Counted from the stretch's first letter, positions 9,001 through 16,443 are shown. The stretch is 62,470 bases of DNA from Opitutia bacterium (GCA_002737275.1 NSIG01000029.1:1-62470), one strand, 5' to 3'. The notes: generated from the sequence alone by a model not told the origin. A program made the numbers and translations.

Positions 9001-9530
9001 TGGGCTTGGGCGGAGGTTACGGCGAGAGCGAGCCACGCTCCGAGCACACTGAAGACATTTTGTTTTTTCATGGGGGATTCTTGAGAAATTTTGCTGGGTG
9101 TAGGGGCCTGATTTGATTTTGCGGCGGGCGACTCCTCGTGCCCCGCCCGGTTTACCATCAAAGCCCCCGACTTGGCGTCTTCCGCAAAGGCCAGTCCGGT
9201 ATCAGCAACGAGGCGCATAAGCGCCTCCCGCGCGGAATACTCGCCCCGCACGGGATTGGTCGTCACGCCGCGGACGGCATCGACCAAAAACACCACCTGC
9301 CGGCCCGATTCATCGGCAAAACGCTTCAGGGTGTTCACGGCATCGCCGCCTGCGATGTCATAGCTCTTGCGCACCGCCTCAGCGGCCTGCGCGGGCGCAA
9401 TCGCGCACGCCAGAGAACACACGGCAAATGCCGTCGCCGAGCCGGTGGAAATCAGGGGTTTCATCAACAGGAACAGTGGGGTCGCTCCTGAGACGCAGCA
9501 CCGGATGAAACGGGTTATCCACGCTCGCAT
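6054..9530 (-). CDS. TonB-dependent receptor with N-terminal signalling (STN) domain and two signal peptides
   Basis: Outer-membrane active transporter of 1158 residues. Order: signal peptide (about 1-50, ending ACAIAPAQAAE), STN domain (about 50-130, SYDIAGGDAVNTLKRFADE), a Pro/Ser linker, then a second complete signal-peptide-like stretch from Met154 (MKKQNVFSVLGAWLALAV...AQAQ), a carboxypeptidase-regulatory-like domain (about 190-260, LQGRVLNERNAQYVEGARI), plug (about 305-415, FLPGITISYTGGNARGISID) and a 22-strand-type barrel. The Met154 codon is at 9069-9071. STN domains talk to a FecR protein, and the FecR and sigma genes lie directly upstream, 27 bases away. The internal signal peptide suggests an STN cassette was joined to a receptor that once started at Met154; an internal start remains possible. 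An alternative long-form start is Met23 at 9464. Substrate unknown; the neighbouring PhoD remnant hints at a phosphoester. Confidence 0.88.
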   Translation of the reverse strand: MRAWITRFIRCCVSGATPLFLLMKPLISTGSATAFAVCSLACAIAPAQAAEAVRKSYDIAGGDAVNTLKRFADESGRQVVFLVDAVRGVTTNPVRGEYSAREALMRLVADTGLAFAEDAKSGALMVNRAGHEESPAAKSNQAPTPSKISQESPMKKQNVFSVLGAWLALAVTSAQAQVPAAPENFGTLQGRVLNERNAQYVEGARISIEGTGLVTLTDAEGNFRLTQVPAGAVKVQTFYTGLPRDVRSAAIAAGKATELTIALGVSPKSDGDVVQLAEFQVSSSREMDASALAINEQRFAPNIKQVVSTEQFGNVAEGNTAEFLKFLPGITISYTGGNARGISIDGVPSDYVPVTIDSFNLASADGGKTNRTVMADMVSINNLSRIEVLNTPTPESPASALAGTVNMVTRSSFERAKPLFQSNVYLSMRDNAKSFKKAPGAKPGLTRNIYPGFDFSYSAPVNKKFGFSISAGDSTSYSAQDRVQATWRGTGVATGGTAFPATAFSQPYLSSFRVEDQPKITERKSFAASVDFKLSPNDRISVGFLYSSFDVQFALHSLTFNPGGVQPGGFSSTFVRGNTGAGNVSMIHNERNRFNRTYMPSIVWKHQGPDWKADLGFGYSSATDDNHDTNQGYFRAVNATRSGLTVSFDDVTYLRPSAITVKNAAGADVNPYLIANYALTSAASQQNATHDTQKTAYGSVSRKLPTAIPVTLKAGFNLQEGMRDITDDSATYNYVGADGVASTTPVTGDNLLAPFFDPVFSQRVMPYGFPASGAPSNRKVWEHYKAQPTYFTSNANTIARNRAATSKFAREQVIAPYLRSDFDFFNQRLKIVTGVRGERTKVQAQGPLTDPKRNPNGIARGSTTEKTYDKLFPSLNASYALRENLIGRVAAYESIGRPDYNQYAGGLTLPDTSVGDSPANRIIVNNVDINPWSAKSLVLRLEHYFQGVGVVSVAAFRRDVRNFFGSTVQAATPEFLASYGLDPNAYGRYGVSTQFNIPGTVRFEGVSFNYRQSLTFLPYWARGFEVFANGTSQRAVGDTGGNFAGYIPRSGSAGLSFTREKYNLRVNANHRGRTRLNAVAPGASIEPGTFNWQPPSTFVDVIGEYTVRKNLSVYANLRNVTDQGATTEIYGPSTPRNARFFQTTKYGSLWTFGVNWSH

Positions 9531-9557
9531 GATTTTTCGCCGTAGCTGGCGAACGCC

Positions 9558-10673
9558 CTAACGCATCGCCTTCAAAACGACGGTCAATTCGTCGCCGCGC
9601 TCGACGGTGATCGCGCCGCTGCCTTCAAGCAGGCGGACAAAGCCTTCGACGTTGTCGGCGGCGAAGGTGCCGCCCACGGGGCGCTCGGCGATCGATGGAT
9701 CGCCGACGACAAGTTGGAGGCGGTTGCGGCGGTTGAACTGGGCGACGACGTCGCGCAGCGGAGTCTCGGAAAACACGAGTTTGCGTTCCTGCCACGAGAG
9801 GGCTTCGCGCAGGGCGTCGGCGGCGATTTTTTCCACGGTGGGCGCGGCGTTCGACGGGGCGGAGGGCAGCGTGAAAACGGTGCGCTCGTTGGCCGTCAGG
9901 AACGTCGGGCTACCGCTCGTCCGACCGACGGTTGGGGCGTTGCGTTCGTCGCGTGACCGCCCGGCGGAGGAGGAAAGCGCGTTAGGGACCACGCGCTCCA
10001 CCTCGGCGACGGAGACTTTGCCCTCGGTGACGAGCACCTCGACGGCGGTGGTGGCCAGGCGGACGTTAAACGCGGTGCCCACCGCGCGCACGGCAACGCC
10101 TCCGGCGGAAACGGTGAACGGTCGCGCGGGATCGGGTGCGACGGTGAAGTGGGCCTCGCCGGCGGCGAGGTCCACGCGGCGCTCGCGCGGGTCGAGGGAG
10201 ACGCGGAGCCGCGTGTCGGCGTTGAGCTCGAGGACGGAGCCGTCGGCCAGGACGACGCGTTCGTAGCCGCCGGCGGAGGTGGCGAAAATCTGGTCGGCCG
10301 CAGGATTTGGCGGCGTAAGCCAGCGGGCGCCGGCGAATGCGAGCGCGAGGCCGGCGGCGAGGCCGACGGCGACGCCGACGGCGACGCGCAGCGGGGTAAG
10401 GATGCGCCGGGTGGCAGGGGCGGGAGCGCGCGGCGCGCGAAGCGGCGCGGGGAACTCGACTACCGGCAGCAGCTCCGCGCGGACGAGCGGCATTTTTTCC
10501 AGCAACGCACAGGCGGCTTCAAGCCGGGCGACGGCGGCGCCATGGCGGGGATCGGCGCGGCACCAGCGGTCAAAATCGCGTTTCTGCGCCGATGAGAAAC
10601 CCTCGGCGCGCGCGGTCAACCAGTTGGCGGCGACCTCCTCGATCGGATCTTCGTAGTCGGATGCTTCGGTCAT
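9558..10673 (-). CDS. FecR-type transmembrane anti-sigma factor/regulator
   Basis: FecR proteins sit in the inner membrane and pass a signal from the STN domain of a TonB receptor to an ECF sigma factor. Seen: a cytoplasmic N-terminal domain with DFDRWCRADPRHGAAVARLE, one membrane segment near residues 95-115 (VAVGVAVGLAAGLALAFAG), then the periplasmic FecR domain with VVLADGSVLELNADTRLRVSL, RRVDLAAGEAHFTVAPDPARPF and VAVRAVGTAFNVRL. A C-terminal secretin/STN-like segment ends the protein (LVFSETPLRDVVAQFNRR). Its start overlaps the sigma-factor stop by four bases (ATGA), and the TonB receptor follows after 27 bases, giving a sigma-FecR-receptor operon. Confidence 0.9.
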   Translation of the reverse strand: MTEASDYEDPIEEVAANWLTARAEGFSSAQKRDFDRWCRADPRHGAAVARLEAACALLEKMPLVRAELLPVVEFPAPLRAPRAPAPATRRILTPLRVAVGVAVGLAAGLALAFAGARWLTPPNPAADQIFATSAGGYERVVLADGSVLELNADTRLRVSLDPRERRVDLAAGEAHFTVAPDPARPFTVSAGGVAVRAVGTAFNVRLATTAVEVLVTEGKVSVAEVERVVPNALSSSAGRSRDERNAPTVGRTSGSPTFLTANERTVFTLPSAPSNAAPTVEKIAADALREALSWQERKLVFSETPLRDVVAQFNRRNRLQLVVGDPSIAERPVGGTFAADNVEGFVRLLEGSGAITVERGDELTVVLKAMR

Positions 10674-11227
10674 GTGATGAGATCCTTGGCGGAGGGCGGA
10701 GTAGTTTCGAGCAGACCGCGATCAACGAAAAATGCGGCACAGCGCCTCATGCCTTTGGCCAGATGGACTTTTACCGTTTCGGGCGAGATGCCGAGTTGTT
10801 CGGCGATTTCTTTGTAAGCAAGGCCGTCGAGGTAGCGGAGCATGATGACTTGGCGGCACCGGTCGGGCAGGGCGCGGACGGCGTCGGCGAGCACTTCGAG
10901 TTCGTAGCCTTGGTCGATTTGTTCTCCCACTCCGGGCCGGTCCTCCAAAACCGTGAGTTCGACCAAATCCGTCACGGCCTCGGTCGGTTTCGCGCCACGG
11001 CGGCGGAAGAGGTCAAAGGCGATATTGCGCGCCGCGGTGAAGAGAAAGGCCTTCGGGTAATGCACGCCCACGGTGGCCTTGGCCCGGAGGAGCCGCGAAT
11101 AGGTCTCCTGCACGATATCGTCGTGATCGGCGAGAGTGGGGAAACGGGCTTGGAGATAGGCACGCAAGGCGGCCTCGTGGGGATAGACTTCTTCGGAGAA
11201 CCAGCGGGCTTGTTCGGTCGGGGGCAT
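10670..11227 (-). CDS. ECF RNA polymerase sigma factor, FecI type
   Basis: Sigma-70 family extracytoplasmic-function factor of 185 residues. Region 2 is visible at residues 20-90 (ADHDDIVQETYSRLLRA, FLFTAARNIAFDLFRRR) and region 4 at 115-165 (ALPDRCRQVIMLRYLDGLAYKEIAEQLGISPETVKVHLAKG), separated by a short linker and with no extra C-terminal domain. It heads the operon with FecR (overlap ATGA) and the STN-domain TonB receptor, so it probably drives receptor expression when ligand is bound. Confidence 0.92.
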   Translation of the reverse strand: MPPTEQARWFSEEVYPHEAALRAYLQARFPTLADHDDIVQETYSRLLRAKATVGVHYPKAFLFTAARNIAFDLFRRRGAKPTEAVTDLVELTVLEDRPGVGEQIDQGYELEVLADAVRALPDRCRQVIMLRYLDGLAYKEIAEQLGISPETVKVHLAKGMRRCAAFFVDRGLLETTPPSAKDLIT

Positions 11228-11423
11228 GGGGTGAGGCGGAGAAAGGGTTTCGCTTCGGCTCGGATTTTGTCGATGGGATTTTCGGTGAAAACCCGGTTCG
11301 GAAACTATTTCACGCGGCCGATAACCCGAAATAGCGGGCGCTGCGTCTCAATGTTCCGAGTAGTCGTTGGTCGGGACTTTTGGGGTCTTCGAAGCGGCTC
11401 GGGCCGGTGCGAGCAGTGGACAC
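11228..11423. other. Spacer between sigma factor and tmRNA terminator, no gene seen
   Basis: About 195 bases lying upstream of the minus-strand sigma gene; it should hold that operon's promoter. No convincing coding frame or repeat was recognised, and no promoter could be assigned with confidence. Confidence 0.4.
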
Positions 11424-11457
11424 AAAAAACCCCGCTACCTTTTGAGGGGAAGCGGGG
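11424..11457 (-). terminator. Rho-independent terminator of tmRNA
   Basis: Read on the minus strand: a C-rich arm (ccccgct), a loop with ccctcaaaaggt, the matching arm agcgggg, and then six Ts. It lies six bases past the CCA end of the tmRNA, where its terminator is expected. Confidence 0.8.
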
Positions 11458-11462
11458 GCTTT

Positions 11463-11815
11463 TGGTGGAGGTGGTGGGAGTTGAACCCACGTGTCCTCAG
11501 CCTTTGCGCGCCACATCTACCGGTATAGCGTTATATTGATCTCGTCGGGGCTATGCGTGAACGCGCGCTCAGTTCCCAACCAACTCCCGGATGAAGATAC
11601 GGTGCGCAAACCGCGAGTGGCTCCGCGCACTATTCCTGCTGTCGACGTTCGTTCCCCCTAGCAGGAGTTGAGGGACAAACGTGACTGCTAATTAGGCAGC
11701 CAGGGGCATTTCTTCGTTATTGCCTGTTATGTTTTTGAAGCGGGATTAACGAGAGAACTTCACTCTCGACCGGCAGTAACGCACGCCAACCAAGGGTCGA
11801 ATCCAGAACACCCCC
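11463..11815 (-). ncRNA. ssrA: Transfer-messenger RNA (tmRNA)
   Basis: One-piece tmRNA of about 353 bases that rescues stalled ribosomes and tags the unfinished protein for proteolysis. The 5' end reads gggggtgttctggattcgac and the 3' end carries a tRNA-like T arm (ggttcaactccc) followed by caccTccACCA; the 5' gggggtg pairs with the 3' cacctcc to form the acceptor stem, and CCA is encoded. The tag frame (11692-11724) reads GNNEEMPLAA then TAA; the resume codon may be this GGC or one to three codons earlier, which cannot be settled by eye. A terminator follows directly. Confidence 0.95.
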
Positions 11816-12030
11816 AAAGTGGGAAAATCCAAATGCAGCGTCTCAAAAGACGCCGCGGATAGGATTGGGCGCGAAACCAATCAAAGAACAGGAAGGGCAA
11901 CATGCTTCGACCGGCGTAGAATGCAAGGGCGGTGTGGGGGCAGGGAGACGGAGTTGGGAGTTGAGGGTTGAGAGTTGAGCGAGGAGGGCTGAGAGCGAAG
12001 AGCTGAGAGCCTAGTCCTTCGCGGTCTGGA

Positions 12031-12155
12031 GGTGGAACCCGATGTCCTCATCGGGGTTTTCAGGGTGCTTTCGGAAGGCTCGCCGAGGCGGCGGGCTGGG
12101 GCGGGCGCGGGCGCGAAACAAAGCCCGATGGGGACATCGGGCTCCACCTTGGAGT
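12031..12155. repeat. Inverted pair of small palindromic elements (CCCGAT...ATCGGG family)
   Basis: One copy (about 12031-12056) reads ggtggaacccgatgtcctca then tcgggg; the second (about 12125-12152) reads aagcccgatggggacatcgg then gctccacc. They are reverse complements of each other with few differences and lie about 70 bases apart. Each has its own short hairpin (CCCGAT / ATCGGG). A third member with different but still complementary arms lies inside the dehydratase gene at 15408-15435. Confidence 0.75.
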
Positions 12156-12230
12156 GACTCGGATCTGCGGCCGGTGGTTGCCGGCCTTTGGTCGTTGGGA
12201 GGGGCGCGAAGCGCGCCGGGGCGAGTCAGC

Positions 12231-12263
12231 TGGATTGCTTCGTCGCTGCGCTTCTCGCAATGA
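12231..12263 (+). repeat. Dispersed repeat (tggattgcttcgtcgct...), copy 1
   Basis: Starts tggattgcttcgtcgctgcg and ends with cttctcgcaatgac. The reverse complement of nearly the same sequence occurs at 26418-26452, so it is a dispersed intergenic repeat. Similar sequences are widespread in bacterial intergenic DNA. Confidence 0.7.
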
Positions 12264-12332
12264 CGGCGGTAGTTTTCCGGGCGCCCCGCCTGCTCTTATA
12301 CCGGCGACTTTTAAATTTTAGACTTTTTGAGC

Positions 12333-12388
12333 GTAGCCGCGAGCGTGAGCGAGTGGTCGAACCACCACTCGCTCACGCTCGCGGCTAC
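12333..12388. repeat. REP-like perfect palindrome, 25-base arms
   Basis: Left arm 12333-12357 starts gtagccgcgagcgtgagcga; right arm 12364-12388 is its exact reverse complement; the loop is cgaacc. It lies about 40 bases past the glpX stop, so the transcript could fold into a very stable hairpin. A diverged relative sits at the end of the dehydratase gene near 16440-16490. Confidence 0.85.
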
Positions 12389-12426
12389 GGATTTAAGTAA
12401 AGTCCAAAACCCAACAGGCGGCGGTA

Positions 12427-13515
12427 TTACACCGTGCGTTCGCGCGAGTCGCCGCGGAGGCGGATCGTTTTGTGGCGCAGGTCGTGCACGGTTTCGATGC
12501 GGCGCACGCTGCGGCTCTTGGAGCGCATCAAAATCGAGTGCGTGATCGCGCGGTGGCCGGTGACGCGCACACCTGGGAGCAACGGGCTGTCGCTGATGCC
12601 GGTCGCGCAAAAAATCACGCTGTCGCCGGTCACGAGTTCGTCGGCGCGGTAGATTTTCTTGAGCTGGGCCTCGGTCACGCCGGCCTTGAGTAGATCGGCG
12701 CGCTCGGCGGCGTCACGGGGCCACATGCGCAGCTGGATGTCGCCGCCGAGGGCGCGGAGGGCGGCGGCAGTGAGCACGCCCTCGGGCGAACCGCCGATGC
12801 CGAAGTAGAGATCGACCGCGGCGTCGTGCAAGGCGGGGGCGACGGCGGCGGTGATGTCGCCGTCGGAGATGAGGCGAAGGGCGGCGCCGGAGGCGCGGAT
12901 CTCCTCGATGAGCTTCGCGTGGCGGGGGCGATCCATCGTGCAGACGACAATTTCGCGCACGCGTTTGCCTAGGGCGAGGGCGACGATGTCGAGGATGTTG
13001 GTGAGCGGGGTATCAAGGTTGAACGCGGGCACGCGGCGCAACTCCATCTGCTCCACCACGCGCGGGCCGTAGGTGAGTTTTTCCGCGTAGAACGACGGCA
13101 CGCTCATCATCGCGCGCGGCGCGCCGGGCGGGGCAAACGTCGCCGCCATCACGGAGATGGAGTTGGGCATGCCTTTGGAGAGATTGGTGGTGCCGTCGAT
13201 GGGATCGACCGCGACGTCGACGTGCCAGCTGCCGGGCGCCCAGGTGCCGAGCTTGTCGCCGATGAAGATGCCGGGGGCGTTGTCCTTGATGCCTTCGCCG
13301 ATCACGCATTCGCCGCAGATGTCCACGTATTCGAGCACACCGAGAATGGCGCGGCTGGCGGCGTCATCGGCGGTTTCCTTGGCGTCGCGGCCGAGCCAGG
13401 GGAGACAGGCGAGCGCGGCGTTTTCGGTGGCGCGGACGAACTCGAACTGGAGCGAGCGCTCCGGGTTGCGCTCGAGGTCGCCGATGGCGGAAAGGTCGGG
13501 AGAAGGGGTAGGCAT
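12427..13515 (-). CDS. glpX: Fructose-1,6-bisphosphatase class II (GlpX type)
   Basis: Hydrolyses fructose 1,6-bisphosphate to fructose 6-phosphate in gluconeogenesis, cytoplasmic. The 362-residue protein shows the GlpX pattern: RATENAALACLPWLGRDAKETADDAA near residue 30-60, VIGEGIKDNAPGIFIGDKLG (metal-binding Glu/Asp), then the lithium-sensitive phosphatase motif VDPIDGTTNLSKGMPNS near residue 105, and later FGIGGSPEGVLTAAALRALGG. GlpX of other bacteria is about 320-340 residues; this one has a slightly longer N-terminus and a basic tail (KSRSVRRIETVHDLRHK). It is a single minus-strand gene; the strong palindrome at 12333-12388 follows its stop. Confidence 0.93.
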   Translation of the reverse strand: MPTPSPDLSAIGDLERNPERSLQFEFVRATENAALACLPWLGRDAKETADDAASRAILGVLEYVDICGECVIGEGIKDNAPGIFIGDKLGTWAPGSWHVDVAVDPIDGTTNLSKGMPNSISVMAATFAPPGAPRAMMSVPSFYAEKLTYGPRVVEQMELRRVPAFNLDTPLTNILDIVALALGKRVREIVVCTMDRPRHAKLIEEIRASGAALRLISDGDITAAVAPALHDAAVDLYFGIGGSPEGVLTAAALRALGGDIQLRMWPRDAAERADLLKAGVTEAQLKKIYRADELVTGDSVIFCATGISDSPLLPGVRVTGHRAITHSILMRSKSRSVRRIETVHDLRHKTIRLRGDSRERTV

Positions 13516-13725
13516 GAGGTGGTTGCGAGTGTCGGTCGATGTTGGTCAGCGAGTGGGCCGCGCCAATTCGAAAACGGCGGTCGGCAGCTGGGTATAAGCG
13601 GAAAAAATTGGTGCGGAAGTTGGGGTCTGAACTAAGGTTTAGAGTTGAGCGTCGAGGGCGCAGCGGGGTGCTTGGTTTCGGTTTCGTCTGGAAGCCGCTG
13701 CGGCGGTGCGCATCGTCGTCGACGT

Positions 13726-16443
13726 ATGCCCCAGACTCTTCTCCTGCAAGACGTCGGTCGCCTGCCCGCCCCCGGGGACAATGTCGCGATCGCGGTGCGG
13801 TCCTTGGAGGCGGGGACGGTGATCGAGCTCGACGGGGCGCCGCGCCCGCTCGCGCAGCACATCCTCGAAGGTCATCGCTTCGCCATCCGGGCCATCGCGC
13901 CGGGCGAGGCGTTGCTCTCGTGGGGGCTGCCCTTTGGCCATGCGCTCACGGCGATCACGGCGGGTGACTACGTGTGCAACGCCTCGATGCTCGAATCGCT
14001 CGCGGTGCGGCGGTTGCCGTTCGCGTTGCCGGCGCGGGCGAATTTCGCGGACCACCTCGAGCCGTTTGAGTTGAACGAGGCGACCTTCCGGCCCGGCCCG
14101 GCGGTGGCGCCGGCGCCGGTGGCGCGCACGTTCGCCGGTTATCGCCGGCCGGGGACGCGCGGCGTGGGCACGCGCAACACCGTGGTCGTCCTCGGCACGA
14201 CGTCGCGCACGGCGAGTTTTGCGCGGCAACTCGCGGCGCGGTTGCAGGTGATGGCGCGGGTGTTTCCGGCACTCGATGGCATCGTGGCCATCGCGCACAC
14301 CGAGGGCGGCGGGCCGGGCGAACCGAACAACGCGACCGAAGTCCTGCGGGCGCTCGCGGGGTTCATGGTGCACCCGAATGTGGGCGCGGTGCTCGCGGTG
14401 GATGCGGGCGGCGAGCCGATCACCAACGCCCGGCTGCGGGCGTTTATGGCCGCGCACGGCTACCCGCTCGGCGATGTGCCGCACGCGTTTCTCAGCAGCG
14501 GTGGCGGGCTCGCGGCGGCGCTGGCCGAGGGCGAGGCGCTCGTGCGCAGGTGGTTGCCGGCGGTGGCGGCGCAGCGGCGCACGGCGGAGCCGTTGAGCGC
14601 GTTGCGGGTGGCGCTCCAGTGCGGCGGGTCGGATGCGTTTTCGGGCGTGTCGGGCAATCCGCTCGCCGGGGCGATGGTGCACGAGTTGGTGCGCCACGGC
14701 GGTATCGGCGTGCTGTGCGAGACCGACGAAGTGGCCGGCGGCGAGGCCTACATCATGAAAGCCGTGCGCGACTTGCCGACGGCGCGGGCGTTGCTCGGGA
14801 GCATTGCGCGGTTCCGCGCGCGGCTCGGCTGGCACGGGCTTAGCCCCGAGGCCAATCCCTCGGCGGGCAACAAATTCCGCGGACTCTACAACATCGCGCT
14901 CAAGTCCCTCGGCGCCGTGCACAAAAAAGATCCGCGCACGCCGGTGAACTCCGTGATCAACTACGGCGAGCCGCTGACCGCGCCCGGTTTTTACTTCATG
15001 GACAGCCCGGGCAACGACCTCGAAGGCATCGCCGGGCAAGTGGCGGCCGGGTGTAACCTGATCCTCTTCGTCACGGGGAACGGCTCGATCACCAACTTCC
15101 CGTTCGTCCCCACGCTCAAGGTCACGACGACCACGCGGCGGCACCAACTGCTCATCCACGAGATGGATATCAACGCCGGCCGCTACCTCGACGGCGAGAC
15201 GATGGCCGCGCTCACGGAGGATTCGTTCAACCTGCTGGTGGAGACGGCGTCGGGGAAAAAATCCCGCGGCGAACACGCGGGCCACGCGCAGACCTCGCTC
15301 TGGCGCAACTGGCGGCAGACCGACGGCTCGCAGCTCGCGGCCTTGCGCGCGCGGACGGAGCCGGATGGCCGGCCGCTTGACGTAAAGTGCTCGATCGAAG
15401 GGGCGAATAAGCCCGCTAGGGACAGCGGGCTCCACCCATTGCATAATGGTGCGCGGATGGCGACGGAGCGAGTGGGGCTGGTGTTGCCGACGAGCATGTG
15501 TGCGGCGCAGATCGCGCGGCTCGCCGCCGACCGGATGAACGCGAGCGGGCGGGCGCAGGCGCTCGGGCTCGACCGGTTTGTGGCGCTCACGCACACGGAG
15601 GGCTGCGGGTTTGGCGGCGAGTCGATGTATCGACTGCTGCTGCGCACCTATCTCGGCTACGTGACGCACCCGAATGTCGCCGCCGCGCTCCTGCTCGAGC
15701 ACGGCTGTGAAAAAATCACCAACGATTCGATGCGCCAGCAATTCGACCGCGCGGGTCTGCCGCTGGCACGTTTCGGTTGGGCGAGCGTGCAGCTCGACGG
15801 CGGCATCGATCTCGCGCTCGGCCGGATCGAGGCATGGTTCGCCTTGGCCGGTGCCGCGCTACCGCCGGCGTCGGGGCGGCCGACGGATCTCGGCGCGCTC
15901 ACGGTGGGTTTGCTAAGCGCCGGCCCGGTGGACGCGACGAGCGCGGCGACGTTGGCCCGGCTAGCGCGCGCGATCCTTGCGGCGGGTGGCACGGTGTTGT
16001 TGCCCGAGGGCGACGGCTTGTTGGCGGCGGAGGAGTTTCGGACCGCGGTGCTCGGGGCGACGCCCGCGCGCGCGACGCTGGCCTACGGCCAGCCGGTGAC
16101 GGCGGCGGGCCTGCACCTCGTGGCGACCGAGACCGATCACTGGAGCGAGAATGTCGCGGGCCTCGGTGGCAGCGGCGCGCACGTGCTGCTGGGCTTGGTC
16201 GGTGATTCGCCGCAGCAAGGGCATCCAATGGTGCCGGTGGTGCAGGTAGCGGCGCCGGGCGCACTCGCACCGACGGCGGCGGGCGATGTGGATGTCGTGC
16301 TGGCGGGTGAGGTGTCGGTCGACGAGGCGACCTTGCGCGAACTGTTGTTGACGATCGTCCAACGCGAGCGGCAACCCGTCGCAAATATCGGTGGTTTCGT
16401 GGATTTCCAACTCTCGCGGGGATTGCTCGGGGTCTCGACGTGA
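13726..16443 (+). CDS. Altronate/galactarate dehydratase-like protein (UxaA family), double-module form
   Basis: UxaA-family enzymes dehydrate sugar acids such as altronate or galactarate to 2-keto-3-deoxy acids. Start chosen at ATG 13726 (MPQTLLLQDVGRLPAPGDNV), which begins the SAF domain; an in-frame ATG at 13645 adds an unlikely Arg/Cys-rich leader. Order: SAF (about 1-90); first dehydratase module with HTEGGGPGEPNN near 191 and HPNV; central core (CGGSDAFSGVSGNPLAG, ETDEVAGGEAYIMKAV, NPSAGNKFRGLYNIALKSLG, PGNDLEGIAGQVAAGCNLIL, GNGSITNFPFVPTLKVTTTT); then a second module with LPTSMCAAQIARLAADRM, HTEGCGFGGES near 624 and THPNV. At about 905 residues it is far longer than the common roughly 500-residue UxaA. 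Codons 562-579 contain an inserted palindromic repeat. It stands alone, divergent from glpX; no uronate genes adjoin it. Confidence 0.82.
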   Translation: MPQTLLLQDVGRLPAPGDNVAIAVRSLEAGTVIELDGAPRPLAQHILEGHRFAIRAIAPGEALLSWGLPFGHALTAITAGDYVCNASMLESLAVRRLPFALPARANFADHLEPFELNEATFRPGPAVAPAPVARTFAGYRRPGTRGVGTRNTVVVLGTTSRTASFARQLAARLQVMARVFPALDGIVAIAHTEGGGPGEPNNATEVLRALAGFMVHPNVGAVLAVDAGGEPITNARLRAFMAAHGYPLGDVPHAFLSSGGGLAAALAEGEALVRRWLPAVAAQRRTAEPLSALRVALQCGGSDAFSGVSGNPLAGAMVHELVRHGGIGVLCETDEVAGGEAYIMKAVRDLPTARALLGSIARFRARLGWHGLSPEANPSAGNKFRGLYNIALKSLGAVHKKDPRTPVNSVINYGEPLTAPGFYFMDSPGNDLEGIAGQVAAGCNLILFVTGNGSITNFPFVPTLKVTTTTRRHQLLIHEMDINAGRYLDGETMAALTEDSFNLLVETASGKKSRGEHAGHAQTSLWRNWRQTDGSQLAALRARTEPDGRPLDVKCSIEGANKPARDSGLHPLHNGARMATERVGLVLPTSMCAAQIARLAADRMNASGRAQALGLDRFVALTHTEGCGFGGESMYRLLLRTYLGYVTHPNVAAALLLEHGCEKITNDSMRQQFDRAGLPLARFGWASVQLDGGIDLALGRIEAWFALAGAALPPASGRPTDLGALTVGLLSAGPVDATSAATLARLARAILAAGGTVLLPEGDGLLAAEEFRTAVLGATPARATLAYGQPVTAAGLHLVATETDHWSENVAGLGGSGAHVLLGLVGDSPQQGHPMVPVVQVAAPGALAPTAAGDVDVVLAGEVSVDEATLRELLLTIVQRERQPVANIGGFVDFQLSRGLLGVST
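15408..15435. repeat. Palindromic element inserted in-frame in the dehydratase gene
   Basis: Reads aagcccgctagggacagcgg then gctccacc. It matches the copy at about 12125-12152 in both flanks and in the central ggac, but the arm bases differ in a paired way (GAT/ATC there, GCT/AGC here), so the hairpin is kept. In the protein it adds NKPARDSGLHPLHNG between SIEGA and ARMATERVG. A second small palindrome (cattgcataatg) follows it. Confidence 0.8.

Larger units (their letters stand above)
11816..12426. other. Repeat-rich intergenic region
   Basis: About 610 bases without a supportable gene between tmRNA and glpX. It holds a purine-rich stretch made of degenerate gagttgag-like units (about 11950-12010), an inverted pair of palindromic repeats (12031-12155), a dispersed 33-base repeat (12231-12263) and a perfect 25-base-arm palindrome (12333-12388). 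Short open frames here derive from these repeats. Confidence 0.6.

Noticed and set aside
12311-12610. Short open frames containing peptides such as SVAASVSEW around the perfect palindrome
   Set aside because: They are translations of the REP-like repeat, not genes.
13639-15741. 700-codon minus-strand frame opposite the dehydratase gene
   Set aside because: Arg/His/Pro-rich composition typical of an antisense shadow; the plus strand has clear UxaA-family motifs.
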